From Mesostigma viride (lineage: Eukaryota > Streptophyta > Mesostigmatophyceae > Mesostigmatales > Mesostigmataceae): a stretch of DNA of 64,000 nt. The translations under genes were made by a program, and so were the position numbers. Below are positions 14,101-29,100 of this stretch, piece after piece. The notes below the pieces were generated by a model. It made no database searches. It had not been told where the DNA came from and saw only the letters and a program-made list of their open reading frames with translations. The stretch covers positions 3,321,318 to 3,385,317 of the forward strand of contig RPFO01000156.1 of the NCBI GenBank assembly GCA_009746045.1, read 5' to 3'. Position 1 is the stretch's first letter; each line of letters starts with the position of its first letter.

Positions 14101-17100
14101 CACCCTGTGCTCCCTCAGTTCAGCATAGTCCACAACCGCTTATTAAACCATTCACCCGCCACCCACCCTGTGCTCCCTCAGTTCAGCATAGTCCACAACC
14201 GCTTATTAAACCATTCACCCGCCACCACCTGTGCTCCCTCAGTTCAGCATAGTCCACAACCGCTTATTAAACCATTCACCCGCCACCCACCCTGTGCTCC
14301 CTCAGTTCAGCATAGTCCACAACCGCTTATTAAACCATTCACCCGCCACCCACCCTGTGCTCCCTCAGTTCAGCATAGTCCACAACCGCTTATTAAACCA
14401 TTCACCCGCCACCCACCCTGTGCTCCCTCAGTTCAGCATAGTCCACAACCGCTTATTAAACCATTCACCCGCCACCCACCCTGTGCTCCCTCAGTTCAGC
14501 ATAGTCCACAACCGCTTATTAAACCATTCACCCGCCACCCACCTGTGCTCCCTCAGTTCAGCATAGTCCACAACCGCTTATTAAACCATTCACCCGCCAC
14601 CCACCCTGTGCTCCCTCAGTTCAGCATAGTCCACAACCGCTTATTAAACCATTCACCCGCCATCCACCTGTGCTCCCTCAGTTCAGCATAGTCCACAACC
14701 GCTTATTAAACCATTCACCCGCCACCCACCCTGTGCTCCCTCAGTTCAGCATAGTCCACAACCGCTTATTAAACCATTCACCCGCCACCCACCTGTGCTC
14801 CCTCAGTTCAGCATAGTCCACAACCGCTTATTAAACCATTCACCCGCCACCCACCCTGTGCTCCCTCAGTTCAGCATAGTCCACAACCGCTTATTAAACC
14901 ATTCACCCGCCACCCACCCTGTGCTCCCTCAGTTCAGCATAGTCCACAACCGCTTATTAAACCATTCACCCGCCACCCACCCTGTGCTCCCTCAGTTCAG
15001 CATAGTCCACAACCGCTTATTAAACCATTCACCCGCCACCCACCTGTGCTCCCTCAGTTCAGCATAGTCCACAACCGCTTATTAAACCATTCACCCGCCA
15101 CCCACCCTGTGCTCCCTCAGTTCAGCATAGTCCACAACCGCTTATTAAACCATTCACCCGCCACCCACCTGTGCTCCCTCAGTTCAGCATAGTCCACAAC
15201 CGCTTATTAAACCATTCACCCGCCACCCACCCTGTGCTCCCTCAGTTCAGCATAGTCCACAACCGCTTATTAAACCATTCCACCCGCCACCCACCCTGTG
15301 CTCCCTCAGTTCAGCATAGTCCACAACCGCTTATTAAACCATTCACCCGCCACCCACCCTGTGCTCCCTCAGTTCAGCATAGTCCACAACCGCTTATTAA
15401 ACCATTCACCCCCCCACCTGTGCTCCCTCAGTTCAGCATAGTCCACAACCGCTTATTAAACCATTCACCCGCCACCCACCTGTGCTCCCTCAGTTCAGCA
15501 TAGTCCACAACCGCTTATTAAACCATTCACCCGCCACCCACCCTGTGCTCCCTCAGTTCAGCATAGTCCACAACCGCTTATTAAACCATTCACCCGCCAC
15601 CCACCCTGTGCTCCCTCAGTTCAGCATAGTCCACAACCGCTTATTAAACCATTCACCCGCCACCACCGTGTGCTCCCTCAGTTCAGCATAGTCCACAACC
15701 GCTTATTAAACCATTCACCCGCCACCCTGTGCTCCCTCAGTTCAGCATAGTCCACAACCGCTTATTAAACCATTCACCCGCCACCCACCCTGTGCTCCCT
15801 CAGTTCAGCATAGTCCACAACCGCTTATTAAACCATTCACCCGCCACCACCCTGTGCTCCCTCAGTTCAGCATAGTCCACAACCGCTTATTAAACCATTC
15901 ACCCGCCACCCACCCTGTGCTCCCTCAGTTCAGCATAGTCCACAACCGCTTATTAAACCATTCACCCGCCACCACCCTGTGCTCCCTCAGTTCAGCATAG
16001 TCCACAACCGCTTATTAAACCATTCACCCGCCACCCACCCTGTGCTCCCTCAGTTCAGCATAGTCCACAACCGCTTATTAAACCATTCACCCGCCACCCA
16101 CCCTGTGCTCCCTCAGTTCAGCATAGTCCACAACCGCTTATTAAACCATTCACCCGCCACCCACCTGTGCTCCCTCAGTTCAGCATAGTCCACAACCGCT
16201 TATTAAACCATTCACCCGCCACCCACCTGTGCTCCCTCAGTTCAGCATAGTCCACAACCGCTTATTAAACCATTCACCCGCCACCCTCACCCTAGTGCAT
16301 TCACCNNNNNNNNNNNNNNNNNNNNNNNNNNNNNNNNNNNNNNNNNNNNNNNNNNNNNNNNNNNNNNNNNNNNNNNNNNNNNNNNNNNNNNNNNNNNNNN
16401 NNNNNNNNNNNNNNNNNNNNNNNNNNNNNNNNNNNNNNNNNNNNNNNNNNNNNNNNNNNNNNNNNNNNNNNNNNNNNNNNNNNNNNNNNNNNNNNNNNNN
16501 TCCACAACGCATTCCACCCGCCACCCACCTGTGCTCCCTCAGTTCAGCATAGTCCACAACCGCTTATTAAACCATTCACCCGCCATCCACCCTGTGCTCC
16601 CTCAGTTCAGCATAGTCCACAACCGCTTATTAAACCATTCACCCGCCACCCACCCTGTGCTCCCTCAGTTCAGCATAGTCCACAACCGCTTATTAAACCA
16701 TTCACCCGCCACCCACCGTGTGCTCCCTCAGTTCAGCATAGTCCACAACCGCTTATTAAACCATTCACCCGCACCACCGTGTGCTCCCTCAGTTCAGCAT
16801 AGTCCACAACCGCTTATTAAACCATTCACCCGCCACCCACCCTGTGCTCCCTCAGTTTCAGCATAGTCCACAACCGCTTATTAAACCATTCACCCGCCAC
16901 CCACCTGTGCTCCCTCAGTTCAGCATAGTCCACAACCGCTTATTAAACCATTCACCCGCCACCCACCTGTGCTCCCTCAGTTCAGCATAGTCCCACAACC
17001 GCTTATTAAACCATTCACCCGCCACCAACCTGTGCTCCCTCAGTTCAGCATAGTCCACAACCGCTTATTAAACCATTCACCCGCCACCCACCCTGTGCTC

Positions 17101-20100
17101 CCTCAGTTCAGCATAGTCCACAACCGCTTATTAAACCATTCACCCGCCATCCACCCTGTGCTCCCTCAGTTCAGCATAGTCCACAACCGCTTATTAAACC
17201 ATTCACCCGCCACCCACCGTGTGCTCCCTCAGTTCAGCATAGTCCACAACCGCTTATTAAACCATTCACCCGCCACCCACCTGTGCTCCCTCAGTTCAGC
17301 ATAGTCCACAACCGCTTATTAAACCATTCACCCGCCACCCACCCTGTGCTCCCTCAGTTCAGCATAGTCCACAACCGCTTATTAAACCATTCACCCGCCA
17401 CCCACCCTGTGCTCCCTCAGTTCAGCATAGTCCACAACCGCTTATTAAACCATTCACCCGCCACCCACCCTGTGCTCCCTCAGTTCAGCATAGTCCACAA
17501 CCGCTTATTAAACCATTCACCCGCCACCCACCCTGTGCTCCCTCAGTTCAGCATAGTCCACAACCGCTTATTAAACCATTCACCCGCCACCCACCTGTGC
17601 TCCCTCAGTTCAGCATAGTCCACAACCGCTTATTAAACCATTCACCCGCCACCCACCCTGTGCTCCCTCAGTTCAGCATAGTCCACAACCGCTTATTAAA
17701 CCATTCACCCGCCATCCACCCTGTGCTCCCTCAGTTCAGCATAGTCCACAACCGCTTATTAAACCATTCACCCGCCACCCACCCTGTGCTCCCTCAGTTC
17801 AGCATAGTCCACAACCGCTTATTAAACCATTCACCCGCCACCCACCCTGTGCTCCCTCAGTTCAGCATAGTCCACAACCGCTTATTAAACCATTCACCCG
17901 CCACCCACCCTGTGCTCCCTCAGTTCAGCATAGTCCACAACCGCTTATTAAACCATTCACCCGCCACCCACCCTGTGCTCCCTCAGTTCAGCATAGTCCA
18001 CAACCGCTTATTAAACCATTCACCCGCCACCCACCCTGTGCTCCCTCAGTTCAGCATAGTCCACAACCGCTTATTAAACCATTCACCCGCCACCCACCCT
18101 GTGCTCCCTCAGTTCAGCATAGTCCACAACCGCTTATTAAACCATTCACCCGCCACCCACCCTGTGCTCCCTCAGTTCAGCATAGTCCACAACCGCTTAT
18201 TAAACCATTCACCCGCCACCCACCCTGTGCTCCCTCAGTTCAGCATAGTCCACAACCGCTTATTAAACCATTCACCCGCCACCCACCCTGTGCTCCCTCA
18301 GTTCAGCATAGTCCACAACCGCTTATTAAACCATTCACCCGCCACCCACCCTGTGCTCCCTCAGTTCAGCATAGTCCACAACCGCTTATTAAACCATTCA
18401 CCCGCCACCCACCCTGTGCTCCCTCAGTTCAGCATAGTCCACAACCGCTTATTAAACCATTCACCCGCCACCCACCCTGTGCTCCCTCAGTTCAGCATAG
18501 TCCACAACCGCTTATTAAACCATTCACCCGCCACCCACCCTGTGCTCCCTCAGTTCAGCATAGTCCACAACCGCTTATTAAACCATTCACCCGCCACCCA
18601 CCCTGTGCTCCCTCAGTTCAGCATAGTCCACAACCGCTTATTAAACCATTCACCCGCCACCACCCTGTGCTCCCTCAGTTCAGCATAGTCCACAACCGCT
18701 TATTAAACCATTCACCCGCCACCCACCCTGTGCTCCCTCAGTTCAGCATAGTCCACAACCGCTTATTAAACCATTCACCCGCCACCCACCCTGTGCTCCC
18801 TCAGTTCAGCATAGTCCACAACCGCTTATTAAACCATTCACCCGCCACCCACCTGTGCTCCCTCAGTTCAGCATAGTCCACAACCGCTTATTAAACCATT
18901 CACCCGCCACCCACCCTGTGCTCCCTCAGTTCAGCATAGTCCACAACCGCTTATTAAACCATTCACCCGCCATCCACCCTGTGCTCCCTCAGTTCAGCAT
19001 AGTCCACAACCGCTTATTAAACCATTCACCCGCCACCCACCCTGTGCTCCCTCAGTTCAGCATAGTCCACAACCGCTTATTAAACCATTCACCCGCCACC
19101 CACCCTGTGCTCCCTCAGTTCAGCATAGTCCACAACCGCTTATTAAACCATTCACCCGCCACCCACCTGTGCTCCCTCAGTTCAGCATAGTCCACAACCG
19201 CTTATTAAACCATTCACCCGCCACCCACCCTGTGCTCCCTCAGTTCAGCATAGTCCACAACCGCTTATTAAACCATTCACCCGCCACCCACCCTGTGCTC
19301 CCTCAGTTCAGCATAGTCCACAACCGCTTATTAAACCATTCACCCGCCACCCACCCTGTGCTCCCTCAGTTCAGCATAGTCCACAACCGCTTATTAAACC
19401 ATTCACCCGCCACCCACCCTGTGCTCCCTCAGTTCAGCATAGTCCACAACCGCTTATTAAACCATTCACCCGCCACCCACCCTGTGCTCCCTCAGTTCAG
19501 CATAGTCCACAACCGCTTATTAAACCATTCACCCGCCACCCACCCTGTGCTCCCTCAGTTCAGCATAGTCCACAACCGCTTATTAAACCATTCACCCGCC
19601 ACCCACCCTGTGCTCCCTCAGTTCAGCATAGTCCACAACCGCTTATTAAACCATTCACCCGCCACCCACCCTGTGCTCCCTCAGTTCAGCATAGTCCACA
19701 ACCGCTTATTAAACCATTCACCCGCCACCCACCCTGTGCTCCCTCAGTTCAGCATAGTCCACAACCGCTTATTAAACCATTCACCCGCCACCCACCCTGT
19801 GCTCCCTCAGTTCAGCATAGTCCACAACCGCTTATTAAACCATTCACCCGCCACCCACCCTGTGCTCCCTCAGTTCAGCATAGTCCACAACCGCTTATTA
19901 AACCATTCACCCGCCACCCACCCTGTGCTCCCTCAGTTCAGCATAGTCCACAACCGCTTATTAAACCATTCACCCGCCACCCACCCTGTGCTCCCTCAGT
20001 TCAGCATAGTCCACAACCGCTTATTAAACCATTCACCCGCCACCCACCCTGTGCTCCCTCAGTTCAGCATAGTCCACAACCGCTTATTAAACCATTCACC

Positions 20101-23100
20101 CGCCACCCACCCTGTGCTCCCTCAGTTCAGCATAGTCCACAACCGCTTATTAAACCATTCACCCGCCACCCACCCTGTGCTCCCTCAGTTCAGCATAGTC
20201 CACAACCGCTTATTAAACCATTCACCCGCCACCCACCCTGTGCTCCCTCAGTTCAGCATAGTCCACAACCGCTTATTAAACCATTCACCCGCCACCCACC
20301 CTGTGCTCCCTCAGTTCAGCATAGTCCACAACCGCTTATTAAACCATTCACCCGCCACCCACCCTGTGCTCCCTCAGTTCAGCATAGTCCACAACCGCTT
20401 ATTAAACCATTCACCCGCCACCCACCCTGTGCTCCCTCAGTTCAGCATAGTCCACAACCGCTTATTAAACCATTCACCCGCCACCCACCCTGTGCTCCCT
20501 CAGTTCAGCATAGTCCACAACCGCTTATTAAACCATTCACCCGCCACCCACCCTGTGCTCCCTCAGTTCAGCATAGTCCACAACCGCTTATTAAACCATT
20601 CACCCGCCACCCACCCTGTGCTCCCTCAGTTCAGCATAGTCCACAACCGCTTATTAAACCATTCACCCGCCACCCACCCTGTGCTCCCTCAGTTCAGCAT
20701 AGTCCACAACCGCTTATTAAACCATTCACCCGCCACCCACCCTGTGCTCCCTCAGTTCAGCATAGTCCACAACCGCTTATTAAACCATTCACCCGCCACC
20801 CACCCTGTGCTCCCTCAGTTCAGCATAGTCCACAACCGCTTATTAAACCATTCACCCGCCACCCACCCTGTGCTCCCTCAGTTCAGCATAGTCCACAACC
20901 GCTTATTAAACCATTCACCCGCCACCCACCCTGTGCTCCCTCAGTTCAGCATAGTCCACAACCGCTTATTAAACCATTCACCCGCCACCACCCTGTGCTC
21001 CCTCAGTTCAGCATAGTCCACAACCGCTTATTAAACCATTCACCCGCCACCCACCCTGTGCTCCCTCAGTTCAGCATAGTCCACAACCGCTTATTAAACC
21101 ATTCACCCGCCACCCACCCTGTGCTCCCTCAGTTCAGCATAGTCCACAACCGCTTATTAAACCATTCACCCGCCACCCACCCTGTGCTCCCTCAGTTCAG
21201 CATAGTCCACAACCGCTTATTAAACCATTCACCCGCCACCCACCCTGTGCTCCCTCAGTTCAGCATAGTCCACAACCGCTTATTAAACCATTCACCCGCC
21301 ACCCACCCTGTGCTCCCTCAGTTCAGCATAGTCCACAACCGCTTATTAAACCATTCACCCGCCACCCACCCTGTGCTCCCTCAGTTCAGCATAGTCCACA
21401 ACCGCTTATTAAACCATTCACCCGCCACCCACCCTGTGCTCCCTCAGTTCAGCATAGTCCACAACCGCTTATTAAACCATTCACCCGCCACCCACCCTGT
21501 GCTCCCTCAGTTCAGCATAGTCCACAACCGCTTATTAAACCATTCACCCGCCACCCACCTGTGCTCCCTCAGTTCAGCATAGTCCACAACCGCTTATTAA
21601 ACCATTCACCCGCCACCCACCGTGTGCTCCCTCAGTTCAGCATAGTCCACAACCGCTTATTAAACCATTCACCCGCCACCCACCCTGTGCTCCCTCAGTT
21701 CAGCATAGTCCACAACCGCTTATTAAACCATTCACCCGCCACCCACCCTGTGCTCCCTCAGTTCAGCATAGTCCACAACCGCTTATTAAACCATTCACCC
21801 GCCACCCACCCTGTGCTCCCTCAGTTCAGCATAGTCCACAACCGCTTATTAAACCATTCACCCGCCACCCACCCTGTGCTCCCTCAGTTCAGCATAGTCC
21901 ACAACCGCTTATTAAACCATTCACCCGCCACCCACCCTGTGCTCCCTCAGTTCAGCATAGTCCACAACCGCTTATTAAACCATTCACCCGCCACCCACCC
22001 TGTGCTCCCTCAGTTCAGCATAGTCCACAACCGCTTATTAAACCATTCACCCGCCACCCACCCTGTGCTCCCTCAGTTCAGCATAGTCCACAACCGCTTA
22101 TTAAACCATTCACCCGCCACCCACCCTGTGCTCCCTCAGTTCAGCATAGTCCACAACCGCTTATTAAACCATTCACCCGCCACCCACCCTGTGCTCCCTC
22201 AGTTCAGCATAGTCCACAACCGCTTATTAAACCATTCACCCGCCACCCACCCTGTGCTCCCTCAGTTCAGCATAGTCCACAACCGCTTATTAAACCATTC
22301 ACCCGCCACCCACCCTGTGCTCCCTCAGTTCAGCATAGTCCACAACCGCTTATTAAACCATTCACCCGCCACCCACCCTGTGCTCCCTCAGTTCAGCATA
22401 GTCCACAACCGCTTATTAAACCATTCACCCGCCACCCACCTGTGCTCCCTCAGTTCAGCATAGTCCACAACCGCTTATTAAACCATTCACCCGCCACCCA
22501 CCCTGTGCTCCCTCAGTTCAGCATAGTCCACAACCGCTTATTAAACCATTCACCCGCCACCCACCCTGTGCTCCCTCAGTTCAGCATAGTCCACAACCGC
22601 TTATTAAACCATTCACCCGCCACCCACCCTGTGCTCCCTCAGTTCAGCATAGTCCACAACCGCTTATTAAACCATTCACCCGCCACCCACCTGTGCTCCC
22701 TCAGTTCAGCATAGTCCACAACCGCTTATTAAACCATTCACCCGCCACCCACCCTGTGCTCCCTCAGTTCAGCATAGTCCACAACCGCTTATTAAACCAT
22801 TCACCCGCCACCCACCCTGTGCTCCCTCAGTTCAGCATAGTCCACAACCGCTTATTAAACCATTCACCCGCCACCCACCCTGTGCTCCCTCAGTTCAGCA
22901 TAGTCCACAACCGCTTATTAAACCATTCACCCGCCACCCACCCTGTGCTCCCTCAGTTCAGCATAGTCCACAACCGCTTATTAAACCATTCACCCGCCAC
23001 CCACCCTGTGCTCCCTCAGTTCAGCATAGTCCACAACCGCTTATTAAACCATTCACCCGCCACCCACCCTGTGCTCCCTCAGTTCAGCATAGTCCACAAC

Positions 23101-26100
23101 CGCTTATTAAACCATTCACCCGCCACCCACCCTGTGCTCCCTCAGTTCAGCATAGTCCACAACCGCTTATTAAACCATTCACCCGCCACCCACCCTGTGC
23201 TCCCTCAGTTCAGCATAGTCCACAACCGCTTATTAAACCATTCACCCGCCACCCACCTGTGCTCCCTCAGTTCAGCATAGTCCACAACCGCTTATTAAAC
23301 CATTCACCCGCCATCCACCCTGTGCTCCCTCAGTTCAGCATAGTCCACAACCGCTTATTAAACCATTCACCCGCCACCCACCCTGTGCTCCCTCAGTTCA
23401 GCATAGTCCACAACCGCTTATTAAACCATTCACCCGCCATCCACCCTGTGCTCCCTCAGTTCAGCATAGTCCACAACCGCTTATTAAACCATTCACCCGC
23501 CACCCACCTGTGCTCCCTCAGTTCAGCATAGTCCACAACCGCTTATTAAACCATTCACCCGCCACCCACCTGTGCTCCCTCAGTTCAGCATAGTCCACAA
23601 CCGCTTATTAAACCATTCACCCGCCACCCACCCTGTGCTCCCTCAGTTCAGCATAGTCCACAACCGCTTATTAAACCATTCACCCGCCACCCACCTGTGC
23701 TCCCTCAGTTCAGCATAGTCCACAACCGCTTATTAAACCATTCACCCGCCACCCACCCTGTGCTCCCTCAGTTCAGCATAGTCCACAACCGCTTATTAAA
23801 CCATTCACCCGCCACCCACCTGTGCTCCCTCAGTTCAGCATAGTCCACAACCGCTTATTAAACCATTCACCCGCCACCCACCTGTGCTCCCTCAGTTCAG
23901 CATAGTCCACAACCGCTTATTAAACCATTCACCCGCCACCCACCCTGTGCTCCCTCAGTTCAGCATAGTCCACAACCGCTTATTAAACCATTCACCCGCC
24001 ACCCACCCTGTGCTCCCTCAGTTCAGCATAGTCCACAACCGCTTATTAAACCATTCACCCGCCACCCACCCTGTGCTCCCTCAGTTCAGCATAGTCCACA
24101 ACCGCTTATTAAACCATTCACCCGCCACCCACCTGTGCTCCCTCAGTTCAGCATAGTCCACAACCGCTTATTAAACCATTCACCCGCCACCCACCCTGTG
24201 CTCCCTCAGTTCAGCATAGTCCACAACCGCTTATTAAACCATTCACCCGCCACCCACCCTGTGCTCCCTCAGTTCAGCATAGTCCACAACCGCTTATTAA
24301 ACCATTCACCCGCCACCCACCCTGTGCTCCCTCAGTTCAGCATAGTCCACAACCGCTTATTAAACCATTCACCCGCCACCCACCCTGTGCTCCCTCAGTT
24401 CAGCATAGTCCACAACCGCTTATTAAACCATTCACCCGCCATCCACCTGTGCTCCCTCAGTTCAGCATAGTCCACAACCGCTTATTAAACCATTCACCCG
24501 CCACCCACCCTGTGCTCCCTCAGTTCAGCATAGTCCACAACCGCTTATTAAACCATTCACCCGCCATCCACCCTGTGCTCCCTCAGTTCAGCATAGTCCA
24601 CAACCGCTTATTAAACCATTCACCCGCCACCCACCTGTGCTCCCTCAGTTCAGCATAGTCCACAACCGCTTATTAAACCATTCACCCGCCACCCACCCTG
24701 TGCTCCCTCAGTTCAGCATAGTCCACAACCGCTTATTAAACCATTCACCCGCCACCCACCCTGTGCTCCCTCAGTTCAGCATAGTCCACAACCGCTTATT
24801 AAACCATTCACCCGCCACCCACCCTGTGCTCCCTCAGTTCAGCATAGTCCACAACCGCTTATTAAACCATTCACCCGCCACCCACCCTGTGCTCCCTCAG
24901 TTCAGCATAGTCCACAACCGCTTATTAAACCATTCACCCGCCACCCACCCTGTGCTCCCTCAGTTCAGCATAGTCCACAACCGCTTATTAAACCATTCAC
25001 CCGCCACCCACCCTGTGCTCCCTCAGTTCAGCATAGTCCACAACCGCTTATTAAACCATTCACCCGCCACCCACCCTGTGCTCCCTCAGTTCAGCATAGT
25101 CCACAACCGCTTATTAAACCATTCACCCGCCACCCACCCTGTGCTCCCTCAGTTCAGCATAGTCCACAACCGCTTATTAAACCATTCACCCGCCACCCAC
25201 CTGTGCTCCCTCAGTTCAGCATAGTCCACAACCGCTTATTAAACCATTCACCCGCCACCCACCTGTGCTCCCTCAGTTCAGCATAGTCCACAACCGCTTA
25301 TTAAACCATTCACCCGCCATCCACCCTGTGCTCCCTCAGTTCAGCATAGTCCACAACCGCTTATTAAACCATTCACCCGCCACCCACCTGTGCTCCCTCA
25401 GTTCAGCATAGTCCACAACCGCTTATTAAACCATTCACCCGCCACCCACCCTGTGCTCCCTCAGTTCAGCATAGTCCACAACCGCTTATTAAACCATTCA
25501 CCCGCCACCCACCCTGTGCTCCCTCAGTTCAGCATAGTCCACAACCGCTTATTAAACCATTCACCCGCCACCCACCCTGTGCTCCCTCAGTTCAGCATAG
25601 TCCACAACCGCTTATTAAACCATTCACCCGCCACCACCCTGTGCTCCCTCAGTTCAGCATAGTCCACAACCGCTTATTAAACCATTCACCCGCCACCCAC
25701 CTGTGCTCCCTCAGTTCAGCATAGTCCACAACCGCTTATTAAACCATTCACCCGCCACCCACCCTGTGCTCCCTCAGTTCAGCATAGTCCACAACCGCTT
25801 ATTAAACCATTCACCCGCCACCCACCCTGTGCTCCCTCAGTTCAGCATAGTCCACAACCGCTTATTAAACCATTCACCCGCCACCCACCCTGTGCTCCCT
25901 CAGTTCAGCATAGTCCACAACCGCTTATTAAACCATTCACCCGCCACCCACCTGTGCTCCCTCAGTTCAGCATAGTCCACAACCGCTTATTAAACCATTC
26001 ACCCGCCACCCACCTGTGCTCCCTCAGTTCAGCATAGTCCACAACCGCTTATTAAACCATTCACCCGCCACCCACCCTGTGCTCCCTCAGTTCAGCATAG

Positions 26101-29100
26101 TCCACAACCGCTTATTAAACCATTCACCCGCCACCCACCTGTGCTCCCTCAGTTCAGCATAGTCCACAACCGCTTATTAAACCATTCACCCGCCACCCAC
26201 CTGTGCTCCCTCAGTTCAGCATAGTCCACAACCGCTTATTAAACCATTCACCCGCCATCCACCCTGTGCTCCCTCAGTTCAGCATAGTCCACAACCGCTT
26301 ATTAAACCATTCACCCGCCACCCACCTGTGCTCCCTCAGTTCAGCATAGTCCACAACCGCTTATTAAACCATTCACCCGCCATCCACCTGTGCTCCCTCA
26401 GTTCAGCATAGTCCACAACCGCTTATTAAACCATTCACCCGCCACCCACCTGTGCTCCCTCAGTTCAGCATAGTCCACAACCGCTTATTAAACCATTCAC
26501 CCGCCATCCACCTGTGCTCCCTCAGTTCAGCATAGTCCACAACCGCTTATTAAACCATTCACCCGCCATCCACCCTGTGCTCCCTCAGTTCAGCATAGTC
26601 CACAACCGCTTATTAAACCATTCACCCGCCATCCACCTGTGCTCCCTCAGTTCAGCATAGTCCACAACCGCTTATTAAACCATTCACCCGCCATCCACCC
26701 TGTGCTCCCTCAGTTCAGCATAGTCCACAACCGCTTATTAAACCATTCACCCGCCATCCACCCTGTGCTCCCTCAGTTCAGCATAGTCCACAACCGCTTA
26801 TTAAACCATTCACCCGCCACCCACCCTGTGCTCCCTCAGTTCAGCATAGTCCACAACCGCTTATTAAACCATTCACCCGCCATCCACCCTGTGCTCCCTC
26901 AGTTCAGCATAGTCCACAACCGCTTATTAAACCATTCACCCGCCACCCACCCTGTGCTCCCTCAGTTCAGCATAGTCCACAACCGCTTATTAAACCATTC
27001 ACCCGCCATCCACCTGTGCTCCCTCAGTTCAGCATAGTCCACAACCGCTTATTAAACCATTCACCCGCCATCCACCCTGTGCTCCCTCAGTTCAGCATAG
27101 TCCACAACCGCTTATTAAACCATTCACCCGCCATCCACCCTGTGCTCCCTCAGTTCAGCATAGTCCACAACCGCTTATTAAACCATTCACCCGCCACCCA
27201 CCTGTGCTCCCTCAGTTCAGCATAGTCCACAACCGCTTATTAAACCATTCACCCGCCACCCACCTGTGCTCCCTCAGTTCAGCATAGTCCACAACCGCTT
27301 ATTAAACCATTCACCCGCCACCCACCCTGTGCTCCCTCAGTTCAGCATAGTCCACAACCGCTTATTAAACCATTCACCCGCCATCCACCTGTGCTCCCTC
27401 AGTTCAGCATAGTCCACAACCGCTTATTAAACCATTCACCCGCCACCCACCCTGTGCTCCCTCAGTTCAGCATAGTCCACAACCGCTTATTAAACCATTC
27501 ACCCGCCACCCACCTGTGCTCCCTCAGTTCAGCATAGTCCACAACCGCTTATTAAACCATTCACCCGCCACCCACCTGTGCTCCCTCAGTTCAGCATAGT
27601 CCACAACCGCTTATTAAACCATTCACCCGCCACCCACCCTGTGCTCCCTCAGTTCAGCATAGTCCACAACCGCTTATTAAACCATTCACCCGCCACCCAC
27701 CTGTGCTCCCTCAGTTCAGCATAGTCCACAACCGCTTATTAAACCATTCACCCGCCACCCACCCTGTGCTCCCTCAGTTCAGCATAGTCCACAACCGCTT
27801 ATTAAACCATTCACCCGCCATCCACCCTGTGCTCCCTCAGTTCAGCATAGTCCACAACCGCTTATTAAACCATTCACCCGCCACCCACCTGTGCTCCCTC
27901 AGTTCAGCATAGTCCACAACCGCTTATTAAACCATTCACCCGCCACCCACCTGTGCTCCCTCAGTTCAGCATAGTCCACAACCGCTTATTAAACCATTCA
28001 CCCGCCATCCACCCTGTGCTCCCTCAGTTCAGCATAGTCCACAACCGCTTATTAAACCATTCACCCGCCACCCACCTGTGCTCCCTCAGTTCAGCATAGT
28101 CCACAACCGCTTATTAAACCATTCACCCGCCACCCACCTGTGCTCCCTCAGTTCAGCATAGTCCACAACCGCTTATTAAACCATTCACCCGCCACCCACC
28201 CTGTGCTCCCTCAGTTCAGCATAGTCCACAACCGCTTATTAAACCATTCACCCGCCATCCACCGTGTGCTCCCTCAGTTCAGCATAGTCCACAACCGCTT
28301 ATTAAACCATTCACCCGCCACCCACCTGTGCTCCCTCAGTTCAGCATAGTCCACAACCGCTTATTAAACCATTCACCCGCCATCCACCCTGTGCTCCCTC
28401 AGTTCAGCATAGTCCACAACCGCTTATTAAACCATTCACCCGCCATCCACCCTGTGCTCCCTCAGTTCAGCATAGTCCACAACCGCTTATTAAACCATTC
28501 ACCCGCCACCCACCCTGTGCTCCCTCAGTTCAGCATAGTCCACAACCGCTTATTAAACCATTCACCCGCCATCCACCTGTGCTCCCTCAGTTCAGCATAG
28601 TCCACAACCGCTTATTAAACCATTCACCCGCCATCCACCTGTGCTCCCTCAGTTCAGCATAGTCCACAACCGCTTATTAAACCATTCACCCGCCACCCAC
28701 CTGTGCTCCCTCAGTTCAGCATAGTCCACAACCGCTTATTAAACCATTCACCCGCCACCCACCCTGTGCTCCCTCAGTTCAGCATAGTCCACAACCGCTT
28801 ATTAAACCATTCACCCGCCATCCACCCTGTGCTCCCTCAGTTCAGCATAGTCCACAACCGCTTATTAAACCATTCACCCGCCACCCACCCTGTGCTCCCT
28901 CAGTTCAGCATAGTCCACAACCGCTTATTAAACCATTCACCCGCCATCCACCCTGTGCTCCCTCAGTTCAGCATAGTCCACAACCGCTTATTAAACCATT
29001 CACCCGCCACCCACCTGTGCTCCCTCAGTTCAGCATAGTCCACAACCGCTTATTAAACCATTCACCCGCCACCCACCTGTGCTCCCTCAGTTCAGCATAG

